Assembly (NCBI GenBank): GCA_025667525.1
Contig: CM046882.1
Location: 549,456,630-549,520,629, forward strand
Source: Glebionis coronaria
Lineage: Eukaryota; Streptophyta; Magnoliopsida; Asterales; Asteraceae
Reading direction: 5' to 3'
Length of the DNA stretch: 64,000 bases
In this document: piece after piece, positions 12,127 through 23,983 of the stretch
Layout of the letters: each line of letters begins with the position of its first letter
How positions within the stretch are numbered: the stretch's first letter is position 1
Made by a program: the position numbers and the translations under genes
The notes under the pieces: generated by a model
What the model was told of the DNA's origin: nothing
Databases searched by the model: none
What the model saw: only the letters and a program-made list of their open reading frames with translations

Positions 12127-13423
12127 CCCAGCTAACTCAGATATCTCTCAAAAGGTATTTGTTTTAATCACACAGAGACAACGCATTAGCTATCGATTTA
12201 TTTACTCCGAGTAAATTGGTATTGAAAAGGTGGCACTCCTCTCCAGCCTCCGATCACTAAAATCCAAAGTGCACGATCGAGTCTAGAGCCATTTGAGATC
12301 ATCAAATATCTCATTAGGACACACTTTCATAATTCCTTGCTTCTTCACACACTGTGAAAAGTAAGAAAGATATTAAGAGTCCTACGCAAAATATTAATGA
12401 TCTTGCCTGAACATCCGAGTAATACGAAAGTATTTACAATGAAGATGGAAATCCTTCTTGAGCGAACATTCAAAAGCTCATGGTAGGTGACTTGTGCGAT
12501 TATTTATGAATCAAGCTTGTGATAACTGGAAAGCAACAGTGGTTTAATTCTTAACTGAACTTAAACACGTTCCAGGCCTCTACGCAAAATCTCAGTGATC
12601 TTGCCAGAACACTCAGAGTGATACCTTAGTGTTCACAATGATGAGTGGAAATCCTTCTAGTGTTAACATCAAACAGCACTTGGTAGGTAACTTGCAAGAT
12701 TCAATATGAATCAAGCTCGTGACAACTGGAAAGCAACGATGGTGCGATTCTTTAATGAATCAAACTTGTTCCTGGAATCAGAATTGACGGCTTCAATCAT
12801 GCGGATAATTTAATCCAAATGATTCACTCTTTACGTTCGCAGTCAGCTTTGGACGGTCGAGTAAAGAGAACGAGTTTACCCGCGAAATCTTGTCAAGGAG
12901 ATTTTTAATTAAATCTACCTGCCATAAGTACGATATTTTATATCGTCCAACGGTCTTCACCGACCGGAGGTAAAATGCTACCGAATTAGAATGAAATGTT
13001 AAGCCATTTTGTTCGTGTCTACTTATGTTGCGGCATTTGAAGACGGTGGCGTTGCGGAATCCAAGAAGAAGTCGTCCCCGCATGCTTATACTTTATGCAC
13101 TTAATACCTCATCTAAATTCAAGAAAGCCTAAAAGTTAAGTCTTCCGCTGTATTGAACTCTGAATCTTTCAAGAATTACAAAGGTATAAGTATGTAGGAC
13201 ATGGTGTCACGAGGAGGCGAAGATCAAAAGTGATGGATGCACAAGATCAAGGCAAGAGATTAATGCTCAAGATTGATATCAATGATCACATCAGCATGTT
13301 CACCAGAAAAGAAAAAGAAAAGAAAGACGAAGACTACGAGCTCAAGACAAGCATAGTATGCTAGGTTTATTATTGTAACTTGGGTAACGCCCTTGTTTGG
13401 AGTGACCTCCCTTAGGGGGAGAT
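12127..13423 (+). other. Tail of an older copia element
   Basis: No intact frame is seen. The stretch ends in a polypurine tract (CTTAGGGGGAGAT, 13411-13423) immediately before a TGTTGGAAATACG LTR start, as in the 3' end of copia internal regions. The gypsy element apparently inserted into this tail. A minus-strand frame at 12793-13083 (96 codons) matches nothing recognised. Confidence 0.5.
12382..12775 (+). repeat. Two-copy degenerate tandem repeat, unit about 195 bp
   Basis: The segments starting near 12386 and 12579 share, in the same order, ctacgcaaaat, gatcttgcc, ggaaatccttct, ttggtaggt-like, tgaatcaagct and aactggaaagcaac. They are clearly diverged direct copies. Confidence 0.7.
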
Positions 13424-13740
13424 TGTTGGAAATACGTTTTACGTATTAGAAAGGATCAGTCACTACAACAATAGTCCATGTAATAGCTCGTAGTTTAGTT
13501 ATTTACATTTATTAAACAAAGCCTAAAACCGATCCCATGAAATGTATGGGTCGGCGGTCTAATCTAAGCCCAATCCCATATCATGGGCTTGGGTATATAA
13601 ACCCTCTCCTTTGATGGAGAGGGTGGTGATTTCATTTCAAGTAACACATAGTTCTTAAACTTTCTCTCTCTAGAAGTCTGAAATCATCTATCTTTCTCTC
13701 TCTAAAACATAAGCAAGATTTACATATCCTATAGAATGAA
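13424..13740 (+). repeat. copia LTR (3' LTR of the older element)
   Basis: It begins TGTTGGAAATACG directly after a polypurine tract. A core promoter is visible, with a TATA box at 13594-13601. The right end cannot be fixed because the partner LTR is not in the window, so the end given is approximate. Confidence 0.6.
13594..13623 (+). promoter_or_regulatory. copia LTR TATA box with adjoining hairpin
   Basis: TATATAAA (13594-13601) is followed without a gap by the inverted repeat CCCTCTCC (13602-13609), loop TTTGAT, GGAGAGGG (13616-13623). The layout mirrors the unrelated gypsy LTR at 1151-1183. Confidence 0.65.
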
Positions 13741-14039
13741 ATACATGAGTGTAGGAGTATTTGATATTCACTAAATTATGCATATAGTTAAGGCTAAAAT
13801 TATCTTATTTGTGGCTAAATAAAGGGCAAGAACATAAATTTAATAGCATACATTTATAGTATACATCTGATAGTTTTGCTATTTATATTGTAGGTAATTT
13901 GATTATGGAGCCTAATTGTAAATGACGAAATATTGAAATGTTAAACGAACCCCGAACAGTGTTAGAAGAAAGATCAAAAGAGAAGTTCAAATTCAATCCA
14001 TCTCACTTGAAGGATAGACGGTATACACATATAAAATAT

Positions 14040-14145
14040 ATCAGAATCATTAGAGTTCGTCTGATGGTTGAACTCTTGTCTAAGAACCAATATGTCTCGA
14101 GTTCAAATCTCACTCAATACTTATATATGATAATGAGAGTTTAGA
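14040..14145 (+). repeat. SINE-like fragment with Pol III box B
   Basis: cgagttcaaatctcactc near 14098 resembles an internal box B, and gtctgatggttg near 14059 resembles box A at the right distance. No tail or target duplication is clear. Confidence 0.3.
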
Positions 14146-14362
14146 AGCATTATGTCATAAGACATTAGTTTGGAGTGGTGGATACAGGTGACTGGGTGAA
14201 CATAATGTTTCATCAGGAGTGAAATTCGGGGAGTCGAGGAAAATATTATGATTGTGAAAATCAGAGTCAATAAACACTTTAGAATAAGTTGGTGCAAAAA
14301 ATAAATAAACATATACAAAAAAACTAAACATATTAGTGGGGACAAATTTGAAGGGTAGACTT

Positions 14363-15182
14363 TGTTGGGACTTAACTGATTTTGGCAAGTTGGCCTTCAT
14401 GAAGCATAGTGTATAATCACTTGAAGCTGCAATAGATTTTTCATATTATATATCCTAGGTACAAGTGAGAGTTGCACCTTCTATTTGAGTCGTAGATTGA
14501 CCTGGTAATATGAAGATGTGATAGAATTGGTATAATAATATATGGAAAACCTCCCACTATCTCTTAAAATTTTGGGAGTGATTGATATCACATATACATA
14601 TATATGGTATGAAGTGTTAAGTGAAATACTAAGTTAAATCCATTTTTATCAATAACAGCTATATTTTGCTTCATAATATCAAGTTTCGTGTTATCACCTT
14701 GGTGTAGTAATCAAGAGTTGTTGTTGCTCAAACGATTGCGTGTTAGAACTGTATTAATCCCAAGTGCTTGGAGACTCGAGCAACTAATGGAGTGCCTAAA
14801 GTACTTAAAAGGACAGGGAACTTCTTCCCGTACGGTTCCGTTTGGTGCATGTTTGATGGGTTCGAAGAGGATGCTGATGTTTAATTTTGTATATGATGTT
14901 GATGGAATGATGATGCTCTATTACGTCGTTGTTGCATTTGTTTCAGATGTTCTCATGGCTAAGAACTGGTTTGATGTTTCTTAGATGGTGAAAAATTTAT
15001 ATGTTGTTGTTATCTTTGGTGTTGGGTTTAGTATGTTCGAGTTTGATTTTGATGTTGTTGTGTTTAGTTGTGTGTTTCTGTTATGGATTATATTTTTGAG
15101 GTATTCATCTTATGTAATGTTATCACTTCATTTTGGTTTGTTCATTATTACATACTGTATGAACTAATATACAAATACTACA
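14363..15182 (+). repeat. 5' LTR of the decayed copia element
   Basis: This 820-bp repeat begins TGTTGGGACTTAAC and ends ATACTACA. Its second half (14780-14960) contains a protein-like stretch also present in the 3' LTR (19350-19600), read in two frames. No family is recognised. Confidence 0.88.
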
Positions 15183-15369
15183 TTCTTTTAAGTACTTTTG
15201 TATCTTACAAAAGGCAAACAAGTAAACATGTAATGAAGGCATGAAGTTTTAAGAAGAAAACTTACAAGTGCGGACCATTTAAAATGAGGAAACTGAAACA
15301 TAAACCAAAACCTGCTATTAGGAGGATATCCACGTTTGCTCAAATCACCCGAAATACCACCGCACATGG

Positions 15370-18320
15370 ATGGTATTTTATTCAGGAGCCACTATTTACG
15401 TAGTGGGATCAAGAAATAGTTTTTTAACCTATCGTGCGATAAGCGGTAGACAGGTGACGATGGCTAATCGTGATAGAGTTGATATTTGCGGTGTAGGAAC
15501 AGTGAAGATGAAGTTCACATCTGGTAAAACTGTGACTCTTCATAATGTGCTTCATGTTCCTACGTTATCCAAGATTCTAGTTTCTGTTAGAAAACTAGAC
15601 GAATACGGTTCTAAAATCACCATCGAGTCAAAGAAGTTTGTAATCAGTAGACGTGGACTTTTTGGGAAAAGATACTACCAAGAAGGGATGTATCAACAAA
15701 ATTTGGAAAATGAGCCCCTTAAAAGTGTATCAAAAAGTACTAATATTATGAGTTCTGTTGTTAGCAATCAAATTTCCAATATTTCTTTAAGTGGTGACTT
15801 TGATTTAAATGGCGTTTTACGTTTTTGAAGTTAATAAAATTTCCGTTGTTTCTCCTCTATGTTCTATTTATTTATGGCAAGAACGTTTGGCAAATAGTAA
15901 TGTTAAAAATATTGAAAGATGAAACGCAACATGTTAATTAATTTTCAAAGCAAGAATTTTGAAAAATGTTAAACCTGTGTAAAATCAAAGTTTGTAAAGA
16001 AAACTTTTCCTTCAATTAAACGTGATACTGGATTGTTAGAGTTGATACATTCGGATATTTGCGAATTGAATGGAATACTTACTCGAGGAGGAAATAGGTA
16101 TTTCATTACTTTTGACGACGATTCAAGTCGGTTCTTATATGTATATCTGTTACGATCAAAAGACGAAGCTTTTGATTCATTTTAAATATACAAAACTAAG
16201 GATGAAACCAACTTGGTAAAAGGATTAAAATCCTATAATCCAACCGGGGTGGAGACTATTTTATGCGAGAGTTTGACACATTCTGTGAAGAGAATGACAT
16301 TAAACATGAGTGTACCTCTCCGTATACACCACAACAAAAAGGTTTAGCAAAAAGGAAAAACCGAACCCTTGTAGAGATGGTTAACTGTATGTTAAGCCAA
16401 TGTAGGTTACCCACAAATCTATGGCGCAAATCTCTATTATCTTCGTGTTATATACACAACAGGATTACTAACTGTGTGATTCGTCCATATGAGTTATGGA
16501 ATGGCAGAAAACCCAACCTAGACTATTTGAGGGTTTGGAGATGTTTAGCCTATTATCGCACACCTGAACCAAAACGATCTTAGGTAGGAGCTCTTAGTAT
16601 AAAAGTGTGTTTGTTGGCTACGCCAAAAACAGTAAGGCTTATAGACTTTTAGATGACAATTCAGGTGTTGTCATAGAATCCAGAGATGTGGAATTCTTTG
16701 AAGATAAATTTTTGAAAGATGTCAAAAATACTAGTGCAAGTCTAGTTCCTAATTCTAAGAGTTCGACTCTTGTAGATATCTCTATAGAGATTAATGAACT
16801 AAGAAGGAGTACACGAGCTAGAAAAGAGAAGAGCGTGGGATCAAATTTCTTCTCTTACTTAGTCGAAGGTACACAAAATCAAGTGACGAAGAGGTCATTT
16901 TATCGATTAACATTGATGATGACCCTAAGACATTTCGGAGGCCATGTCATCTCGAGATGCTCCTCTTTGGAAGGAATCTATAAATGAAGAGATGGATTAT
17001 ATTCTGGGTAATTAGACTTGGGAATTAACAGAACTTCCTAAGGGCGTGAAACTCATAGATTCCAAATAGGTATTTAAGAAGAAGCTTAACCCAAATGGAC
17101 CAGCATTGGCCTTTAAATCAAGATCAGTTTCCAAAGTCATAGACATAGAGATGGGGTGGATTATTTTGATACATATGTCCCTGTTGCTAGGATTAGTTCA
17201 ATAAGAACACTCATAGCGATCTCTGCCATTAAAGGATTATACATTCATCAAATGGATGTGAAGACGAACTTTTTAAATGGTTACTTACTTGAGGAAGTAT
17301 ACATGAAACAACCTGAAGGGTTTATGATACAAGGGCAAGAAAACAAAGTGTCTAGACTTGTTAAGTCCTTATACGGGTTGAAACAAGCTCCAAAGCAGTA
17401 GCATGAGAGGTTTGACACCACTATTATTTCTTTCGGGTTTAAGCACAATATTGTTGATAGGTGTATTTATACCAAAAGGAAGAAAGATTATACAGTGGCC
17501 ATTTGTCTTAATGCTGATGATACGTTGATCATTAACACAACTATAGATTGAATTTCTGAAACAAAGTCTTACTTATCCTCAAACATTAAGATGAAAGATC
17601 TTGGTGAGGTAGACACCATTTTGGGAATTAAAGTAAAAAATGAAAAAATGTCAAATTCCTCTTAGTCAATCTCATTATACTGAGAAGATACTGACTAAGT
17701 TTCATCACTTACATATAAAGGAATCCAATGTTCCTTTTGAGCCGAGTGTACATATTAAGAAGAATTCTGGTAGAGGTGTAGCTCAACCAGAGTATGCAAG
17801 TGTTATTGGTTATTTAATGTATGTAACACATTGTACTAGGTCTGACATTGGCTTTAATGTAAACAAGTTAAGTCAGTACATAAGTAATCCAAGCTTAGAA
17901 CATTGGAGAGCAGTGTCTAAAGTACTAGGGTACCTAAAAAGCACTAGTGTTTTGAACTTGACATACACGTCATACCCTGCGGTTTTGGAAGGGTATTCAG
18001 ATGCAAGTTGGGTGAATCACACAAGTGATTTTAAATCTACGAGCGGGTGGATTTTTACTTTTGTGGGAGGAGATGCTTCTTGGGCGAGCAAGAAACATAC
18101 ATGTATTTCTTATTCCATGATGGAAGCTAACTTTATAGCGATCGCAACATCAAGCAAAGAGGTTGAGTGGATGCGAGATCTATTACTGGATATCCAACTG
18201 TGGCACAGTCCAATGCCTTCGATTCCCATGTACTGTGACGTCAAGCTACCTTGTTTAAAGCTTATAACTCTTTGTACAATGGGAAGTAAAGACACATTCG
18301 TCTTAGACATAACTATGTGA
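15370..18320 (+). pseudogene. Remnant copia pol (PR-IN-RT-RNase H)
   Basis: Broken pieces are in the right order. The protease region at 15370 has SGAT preceded by Tyr where the catalytic Asp should be. The integrase core spans about 16010-16583, and its catalytic Glu is Lys (GLAKRKNRTL, codon 16350-16352); the second-Asp region is degraded. RT pieces at 17156-17600 include QMDVKTNFLNG and SLYGLKQAPKQ, then a TAG in place of the usual Trp. The active-site YVDD is changed to NADD near 17513. RNase H at 17640-18320 contains SDASWVNHTSDFKSTSG. Several stops are TAG where the family has TGG, a G-to-A type of decay. Confidence 0.9.
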
Positions 18321-18958
18321 GACAAGTGATAGAGAATGGTACCACTAGTGTTGTTTATGTCAAGTCGTGTAGAAAATTGGCAGATCCACCTAATAAGCCT
18401 GTGACGAGAGACTTGGTGAGTGTTACTACTAGAGACAAGGGTTTGAAACCATAAGTGAATTGGTTAGTGATGGTAACCCGACTTGAATTTAGCGCTCCTT
18501 CGTCAAGTTTAATGGGTAATAACAAGTCATTAGTTGATAGAATGTACCATCGAATAATCAACCCATGTAGTACAGATAGTACATCGTTTTCGAGAATCAG
18601 GATGAGGATATCCTCTTAACAAAGCTTTAGAGGCGTCTTAGAAACTAAGATGTTATAGAAGCTTTGCCTATATGACTTAGAGGTGGTCTCGCCTTGAATA
18701 GAGAGTTTGTGGTTTCTCTCTTAGAGAGTCATGAATCAGGATTATGCTTATGGCCATATTCTCGCTCAACGAGAACAGTTTGGTTATGATATGAAGTGTG
18801 TATCATTATGCAAATAAGATTATAAAGATGAGTGTTTAATCTTCAGACACACTAGATCAATTTTATTTGTGTGCTTAAAGTAAACGGGGTTTATTCTTTG
18901 TGACATCACCGTGACACAACCTATTAGAGTAGCAGAAACTTACCAACATGACGGGGGA

Positions 18959-19726
18959 TGTTGGGAATTAATTGATGTTGACAAGTTGGCCATTCATGAA
19001 GCATAGTGTACAATCACTTGAAGCTGCAATAGATTGTACTTATTATATAGCCTAGGTACAAGTGAGAGTTGTACCTTCTATTTGAGTCATAGATTGACCT
19101 AGTAATATGGAGATGTGATAGACTTGGTATAATAATATATGGATAACCTCTTACTATACCTTGACTTTTTGGGAAGTGACTACTATCACATCTACATATA
19201 TATGGTATGAAGTGTTAAGTGAAATGCCAAAGAAAATCCATTAGTATCAATAACAACTATATTTTGCTTTGTAATTTCTATCACCTTAGTGTAGTAATCG
19301 AGAGTTGTTTCTACTCAAATGATTATGTGTTAGGGACTCGAGCAACTAACAGAGTGCCTAAAGTACTTAAAAGGAAGGGAACTTCTTCATACGGTTCAGT
19401 TTGGTGCATGTTTGATGGGTTCGAAGAGGATGCTGATGTTTAATTTCGTGTATGATACTGTTGGAATGATGCTGCTTTATTACGTTGTTGCTACATTTGT
19501 TTCTGATGTTCTCATGAATAAGGAATGGGTTGATGCTGCTTGGATGGTGAAACTCTTATATGTTGTTGTTATCTTCAATGTTGGGTTTAGTATGTTCTGT
19601 TGTGTTTAGTTATGTGTTTCTGTTATGGATAATCTTTTTGAGTTATTCATCTTATGCATTGTTATCACTTCAATTTGGTTTGTTCATTATAACATACTGT
19701 TATGAAACTAATAGACAAATACTACA
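18959..19726 (+). repeat. 3' LTR of the decayed copia element
   Basis: This 768-bp copy of 14363-15182 begins TGTTGGGAATTAA after the purine-rich end ACGGGGGA and ends ACTACA before the duplication GACTT. Confidence 0.88.
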
Positions 19727-20059
19727 GACTTGTGGTTCGCGTGAAGCTTGATAGAGGAGGTATATACCTAGACTCGATGTTTTGGACAAGTTGTAATAAC
19801 GTTGTTGAAACACATGTTCATAATTTTATCATTTGTGATATTAGTATGAAGAGTGCATGGTGAATATTTGTAATTGGTGAAAGGTGAAATTCGTTAATGC
19901 TTTTTCGTTGATAACTATCTTTATCATATGAAAATGTTAATGTCCCAACTAATATTTTTGGTGTTTGGCAGATGGTTATATAGACATTCATCAACTTTAT
20001 TTTGAAACAAAGAAATACATGTATTTTTTGGAAAGAAAGTGTTAAATACCAAAAGGCTT

Positions 20060-20745
20060 GAGGACCATAACACATTTTTTTCTAGTCACGTCAGCGCCAC
20101 ATCAATATTTACAAAATAACACCAACACCCCATAACATCATTGATACCATAACATCACATTTTTTCACCAACCCCATTATTTTTATAAAATTATTTTAAA
20201 AAACTTTATTCATTAAATTTAACATATTACAATACTTAAATAAAAATGCATTAGAAAAACATATGAAAAAAAATACAAAAAACATATGTCCTGGTGACTG
20301 AATTTATTCTTCATCTTCATATTCTCGCCAGAATGACCCATTAATACCACACAATCCCATCACAAGTTATATATGTTGTTGGCCCACAAGCCCAACAAAA
20401 GTTATATATTACTAAAGACCGACGCATTAATACCCTCCATCTTCTTCATTGTTTTCTACTCCACAACCTCCATTTAAACTGCAGTACAATCAAAACCTGC
20501 AAGAACGAAAAATATCTCAACCTTCATTCAAGACTCACCAAAACAAAGACCTCAATACAAACCGTGAAGGCTAAACGAAAACCTTTTTTTCCTTACAAAA
20601 TCACCCCCAATACGCGTTGGTGGGTTAACGCCAACCACCGACGTCATTGGTTTCTTTGGATCTCGATGTCATAACACGGCATAACGCCTAGACACGTCGG
20701 CATAATGTCGGACGTGCGTTATGATACCCAACACTCTAATAAAAT
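20060..20745. mobile_element. Probable non-autonomous DNA element (PIF/Harbinger-like guess)
   Basis: The left part (cacgtcagcgccacatca, repeated cataacatca) and right part (cataacacggcataacgcc, cacgtcggcataat) give imperfect inverted similarity and a cataac-rich character. A related fragment lies inverted at 60185-60340. Exact ends and target duplication were not resolved. There is no coding capacity. Confidence 0.35.
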
Positions 20746-20845
20746 CATTTGATACATCCAATTGAAAAGTTACGAATAGATTATAAAAAGATCGAAAAAA
20801 TACAAAGTGATACCTTGGTATGAATGATTGTTTAATCCTATAAGG

Positions 20846-20998
20846 GAACCAATGGGTCAGCTCAATTGGTTACCAATGGTATTTTTGAGAATGTAAGTTT
20901 TCAACTAACTTATAGGTTGTGGGTTCAAGCCTCGCTGGAAACATATGTGAAATATATTGTGAGATAGAATGAGCAAAAATTGTTGTTTTAAAAAAAAA
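20846..20998 (+). repeat. tRNA-derived SINE-like copy
   Basis: ggtcagctcaattggtta near 20856 resembles Pol III box A (tRNA D-arm), and gtgggttcaagcctcgc near 20927 resembles box B. The copy ends in an A-rich tail near 20990. Spacing and order fit a plant SINE. Confidence 0.6.
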
Positions 20999-21717
20999 CA
21001 TTTAAAGATGTGTTTGTTTGACATGTATAGCACTGGTTTCTTAGAATGAACTTAGAAAATATATGTTTAGTTGTTGTTTAATTTTTTTTTATGATTTTTC
21101 TAGTTTGTGCAAAAATATAAAAAATTACGTAAGGTCTCACCAAAAAAATACAGGAAACCTATAAATTTTGTAAGTTCTTAGTATATACGTTTCATATCTT
21201 TTCTTATCTTGTGCTCTTAAAACAAAAATCGCAAAAATCCTTTAAAAATTGTATTTGATCGTAGTCTTCATGTACAGAAAACGTAAACTCAAATCAATTC
21301 AATACTTCATTAATAAAAATAAATCACGTTTGAAATGTTAGAGGTTCTCAAATTCGCATATATTATTAAAAAAATGACCCATAGTTTAAAGGAGGTTGAA
21401 ATTATATTTCTGAATGATTTTTTGACAAATTGCATGCGAAGGTGCAAGAGTAAAATATCACCTATATATGCATGAAGTTTAGCTGCTTCAAGAAGCTTAG
21501 GACTTGGCTTTGATATGCTTATTGAAGGATAGAACACAAACTAGTAATATATAGTGTCAAGTTGAACATGCGAATGTGTAAACTGTTGTGTATATTATCT
21601 TCAGGTTTTTACTATGGATAGAAAGAGTTCAATCCTTATTGACACTCTAATATTCGAATATTTAGAATTCTAATGTATTAATGTGAAATTCAATCATGTC
21701 TACATTTCATTTATGCA
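20999..21717. other. AT-rich intergenic DNA
   Basis: Short frames only. No repeat ends, RNA gene or domain were recognised. Confidence 0.4.
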
Positions 21718-21722
21718 TCACT

Positions 21723-22472
21723 TGAAAGTTTATGGACTTAAAATAAATAGTCGTGTGATAGGATCGAACTCGGGACTACGGGATTGCACACAATACGTAA
21801 AGGGTTAATTTTATTTATTAAATATATTATATATATATTTATTAAATCAAACTGAACTTAACTAATGATTGTTAATATTTAAGAGTTAAGTATAAACGAC
21901 AGTTATGGAATTAAATAGAACAGAAAAGAAGGAAACGGAAAAGTTCTGGAAGCCCCTTTGGGTGGGCTATAGTCGACGGCTACAAGGACCAAAAAGGAAA
22001 GGAAAAAAGATTTTGTTTCCTAACTTGATTATTACTTGGAAACCAAGTTTTTCCAAGCCCTATATAAACAATCCCATAACCTTCATATTTTTATCCCTCT
22101 CTCTCTTTTCTTCTCTTTGATCGCCGGCCAAACAAACACCCTTTAGGGTTTTCTTTGGTTTTCGATTGCTTAAAATTCCACAAGCGTTGAAGTTCCGGTT
22201 TGCAAGTGCTAGACTCACGGTTAGCCCGTTGCGTTACGTGTGTACAAGAGCGTAATATAGGTTTGCTTTAAACTATATCTTGGTATTATACTTCACAAAC
22301 CCTAATTGGAGATTCGTTGGTGATCTTGTGGATCTACGCTAGGATAAAGGTATGTAACCCTAATCGGTTAATTATAATTGTGTTATTAATGATCTTGTTA
22401 AATCGCTTCCGCTATAACGTGCTTTGATCTTTGTTATGATTATATAATTGTTATGAATGTCATAAACCTTCA
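21723..22472 (+). repeat. 5' LTR of the younger copia element
   Basis: TATATAAA at 22061-22068 is the likely TATA box (29146-29153 in the 3' LTR), followed by CT-rich DNA. Just upstream is a short inverted repeat, ACTTGG-AAA-CCAAGT (about 22034-22048). Confidence 0.92.
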
Positions 22473-22473
22473 G

Positions 22474-22487
22474 TGGCATCGAGAGCC
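22474..22487 (+). other. Primer-binding site of the younger copia element
   Basis: TGGCATCGAGAGCC starts one base after the LTR. It resembles the initiator tRNA-Met site (TGGTATCAGAGC) with changes. The minus-strand element at 51.2-60.2 kb has a very similar site. Confidence 0.65.
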
Positions 22488-23983
22488 GTTTTAACATGTT
22501 ATAATTATCGAAATCTAAAGGTTTTTTAACTAATGGTGATTTGAGTTAAAATTACATGTTGTTTTTTAGATTTAAACAAAAATTAGGGTTTTGTTTTTTT
22601 TTGTTTTTCAAAATCGGCCTAGCCGAACTTTATTTAAAAAAAAAAGAAATTTGTAAACCCTAAAATTACATGGTAAAATCTTTAGATGATTGCATGAATT
22701 AATTGTTATGTCATGTATGGTTACGATCCGTAGTTTTTTAATTGTTAAGAATATGTGGGAGATCCGTGATGAACATGCATGTTTTTTTCACGGATCATGG
22801 GATTTTATATGCTATTTGCTTTATTTGATTCAAAGTTTTAAAATTAGGGAAGACTTTTTATGTTTATAAAAACCATAGATTTTATGTTCTTTGAATAAAT
22901 TGTTATACATGTGGCTATTTGATTTAGTTTTTTTTGTACCTACTTGTTTTCATACGTTTTATATTAATTGTATGTTGTAAACAAGGGTAATTTTTCCAAG
23001 AAAAATTAATATGGACTAAATCATATAAAAATTAATGAATTATTTTGAGATCTAATTTACATATGATTTGCGTTGATTGGAATTGCGATAATAACTTAAT
23101 GGCCTACTCAATTTTAACAAACTATAAAGTGGGTATAACGCACCGCTGGTCATGTACCCGGTTAAGGAAGGAGGTGTTATGCTTCAGCGCTGACCAAATT
23201 CCCGTCTTGCCTGTGCGTCAAAGTTGGAATTACCTACGGTTATTATTTACATAATTCCTTAAGGTTGATTTAACCGCAAATTCACATCCGAAACACAATG
23301 AATAAAGTTATTGCTTTGTGCTTTAGCCAAGTTCTAGGAACGTGAGGTGTGAATTGTTGTGGGTAAAATCTTTAATTGGTTTAACCAATACCTCAACTTG
23401 CAAATATGTGGCGAAATTTTAGTCTCACCAAAAGGTTTACTAAAAGTTTTATTAAACTAATGCTATGAAGATGTATGCATGCTTCTCCATACATGATTTT
23501 GACACCAAAATCAATACCCTTAAATTTAAGTCTTATGCCATCTAATTGACGAACACTTGAAGTTACAATTGTCGTTAAATGAGATTTTGGACGATATTGT
23601 AATGGAGAGAAAACTTCATGACTGAATGAGATTGCACATGAAGGTTTTGCTTTCTTTAGATTAGTCGACTTGATGGAGTTACTCAGTGAGATCTGGAAAC
23701 TTAAGGCATAAAGTAGGGATGAAACATGTTTACAATGCAAAAAGACTTTTTGGCAATGTAAATCCCTAAAATATCTAGAAATTGAAAATTTGTTTGTCAA
23801 TTATTGTTTGACAAGTTACCATGTTGAGTACATTTATCACTAGCAGATCAACTGATGTGATGAGTTTATGTCAATATGGATTCTAGTTTTCAAGGAAGAT
23901 ACTATGGTGTTATTACCGGGGTAATTTTATTTTCTTGAATGGTATTATCAAAAATACTAATGTTTGAACTTATTTCTATAGAA
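22488..23983 (+). other. Long leader of the younger copia element
   Basis: About 1.5 kb lies between the primer-binding site and gag. A pyrimidine-rich TTATTTCTATAG just before the gag ATG looks like a 3' splice site, so the leader may contain an intron. The minus strand holds an unexplained 135-codon frame at 23393-23800. Confidence 0.5.

Larger units (their letters stand above)
14363..19726 (+). mobile_element. Complete but decayed Ty1/copia retrotransposon
   Basis: LTRs at 14363-15182 and 18959-19726 both run TG...CA. The 5-bp duplication GACTT is perfect (14358-14362 and 19727-19731). The internal region (about 3.8 kb) lacks most of gag, and no standard primer-binding site follows the 5' LTR, so internal deletion is likely. 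Domain order protease, integrase, reverse transcriptase, RNase H identifies Ty1/copia. The LTRs differ clearly in substitutions and in a gap of about 50 bp, so this is the oldest of the three coding elements here. Confidence 0.92.

Noticed and set aside
12793..13083. 96-codon minus-strand frame
   Set aside because: No recognised domain. It lies in the tail of an old retrotransposon and lacks neighbours or splice signals.
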